Below, in pieces: positions 63,398 to 64,000 of a stretch of 64,000 nt of DNA (position 1 is the first letter of the stretch; every line of letters begins with the position of its first letter). Made by a program: the position numbers and the translations under genes. Below the pieces are notes generated by a model that saw only the letters and a list, made by a program, of their open reading frames with translations, made no database searches and was not told where the DNA came from. The stretch is taken from the NCBI RefSeq assembly GCF_002909255.1, contig NZ_PIOB01000002.1:248001-312000 (forward strand). Direction: 5' to 3'. The DNA is from Arenibacter hampyeongensis (GTDB lineage: Bacteria; Bacteroidota; Bacteroidia; Flavobacteriales; Flavobacteriaceae).

Positions 63398-63976
63398 TTA
63401 CTGCTTGGAAATTCCAAGAAAAATAAAATCCATAAGCTGTTTCTCCATTTCAATCGGGTTAATTTTTTCATTTTCATTGATAACCATATTAAACAACCAT
63501 CTCATTGATGAAAATATCATAAAAGTAGAGAACGCAGTATTCATGTGCCTTAAATCCCCATTTTCTATACCCTCCGAAATTAAATGTTCAACTTTCTTCA
63601 TATAGCTTATCCTCATCTCCTCAAACTCCTTAAGCTTCGGTTGATTTAAGTTTCTCCACTCATTCACAAAAAGAGATATCACATAAGGTTTCATAGCGGT
63701 ATACTGCACATGTCTGGAAATAACTAGCTTCAATTTTTCCACTGGCGAATAGGAGGATGATACAATGTTATCCAAATATTCAGTGAAATCAACTAGGACA
63801 TCGAAAAGATAATTTTCTAGGAGCGAATCTTTGGATTCAATATAATTATAAATGTTGGCTACTTCAAAATCCATTCTCTCGGCAATATCCCGCATTGTAG
63901 TTGCCTTAAAACCTTTTTCACTTATTAACTTTAATGTCTCGTCAAAAAACTTCTCCTTTTTGGTAATAATTTTCAT
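63398..63976 (-). CDS. TetR/AcrR-family transcriptional regulator
   Basis: A 192-residue repressor-type regulator. The N-terminal helix-turn-helix (residues 8-55) reads FFDETLKLISEKGFKATTMRDIAERMDFEVANIYNYIESKDSLL, a standard TetR DNA-binding domain. The C-terminal helical region (about 60-190) is the ligand-binding and dimerisation part and resembles the TetR_C group often found with fatty-acid or lipid-related genes. The target genes probably lie to the right of the window. Confidence 0.93.
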   Translation of the reverse strand: MKIITKKEKFFDETLKLISEKGFKATTMRDIAERMDFEVANIYNYIESKDSLLENYLFDVLVDFTEYLDNIVSSSYSPVEKLKLVISRHVQYTAMKPYVISLFVNEWRNLNQPKLKEFEEMRISYMKKVEHLISEGIENGDLRHMNTAFSTFMIFSSMRWLFNMVINENEKINPIEMEKQLMDFIFLGISKQ

Positions 63977-64000
63977 GGTAGCTGAAATAATTTGGTAAAT

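Overview
The window is AT-rich DNA from a member of the Bacteroidota, most likely a marine, glycan-degrading Flavobacteriaceae of the Zobellia/Maribacter/Arenibacter type. The evidence is two SusC/SusD pairs, short MKK-type signal peptides and lipoboxes, no obvious Shine-Dalgarno sequences, promoters of the TAnnTTTG kind, and a housekeeping block (clpS-prmA-tpiA-DoxX-DUF1599 / folP-cdaA / ABC-truA / phosphoesterase / DUF4293 / rho) in an order I recognise from flavobacteria. No rRNA, tRNA, CRISPR array, prophage or intact insertion sequence was seen.

Region 1 (1-24180, almost all minus strand) is a polysaccharide utilisation locus. Two tandem SusC-SusD pairs (the leftmost SusD is cut by the window edge) are followed by two enzyme operons. 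One is GH92 alpha-mannosidase, a DUF4838 putative glycosidase and GH29 alpha-fucosidase. The other is a sodium-solute symporter, GH130 phosphorylase, a CBM9-like protein and GH20 hexosaminidase. This set of sugars (fucose, mannose, GlcNAc, Man-GlcNAc) points to N-glycans or a similar glycoconjugate. The two enzyme operons are separated by a decayed DUF559 (Vsr-like endonuclease) gene surrounded by copies of a G/C-rich palindromic repeat.

Region 2 (24490-33717, plus strand) starts with a LytS-type kinase and LytTR regulator divergent from the locus. A planctomycete-style module follows: a cytochrome/DUF1549/DUF1553 lipoprotein, a Tat-exported DUF1501 protein, and a DUF2231-cytochrome-LRR membrane protein. 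The last ends in the same hexosaminidase-C/discoidin-like tail as the GH20 and DUF4838 enzymes, which ties the module to the glycan locus. A relic of the same tail lies at 30300-30453. Two half-size YeeE/YedE sulfur transporters close the region, behind a Crp/Fnr-like palindrome.

Region 3 (33892-46945) is core housekeeping: ClpS, PrmA, TpiA, a DoxX-family protein, DUF1599, FolP, CdaA (c-di-AMP synthase), an MsbA-like ABC exporter, TruA, a phosphoesterase, DUF4293, Rho, a lipoprotein and an integral membrane protein.

Region 4 (47090-63976) looks like a stress and envelope island: an aldehyde dehydrogenase, DUF2254, MscS, a DUF2383 four-helix protein, an SRAP-like protein that has lost its catalytic residues, several very small membrane or lipoproteins, two AraC regulators, a response regulator with a multi-PAS histidine kinase, Dps, a broken ArsC-like gene, an AsmA-like protein, a small beta-barrel protein and a TetR regulator. 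It also holds a gene-less stretch with four hairpins ending in a terminator (a candidate small RNA) and a 46-residue peptide gene with its own terminator.
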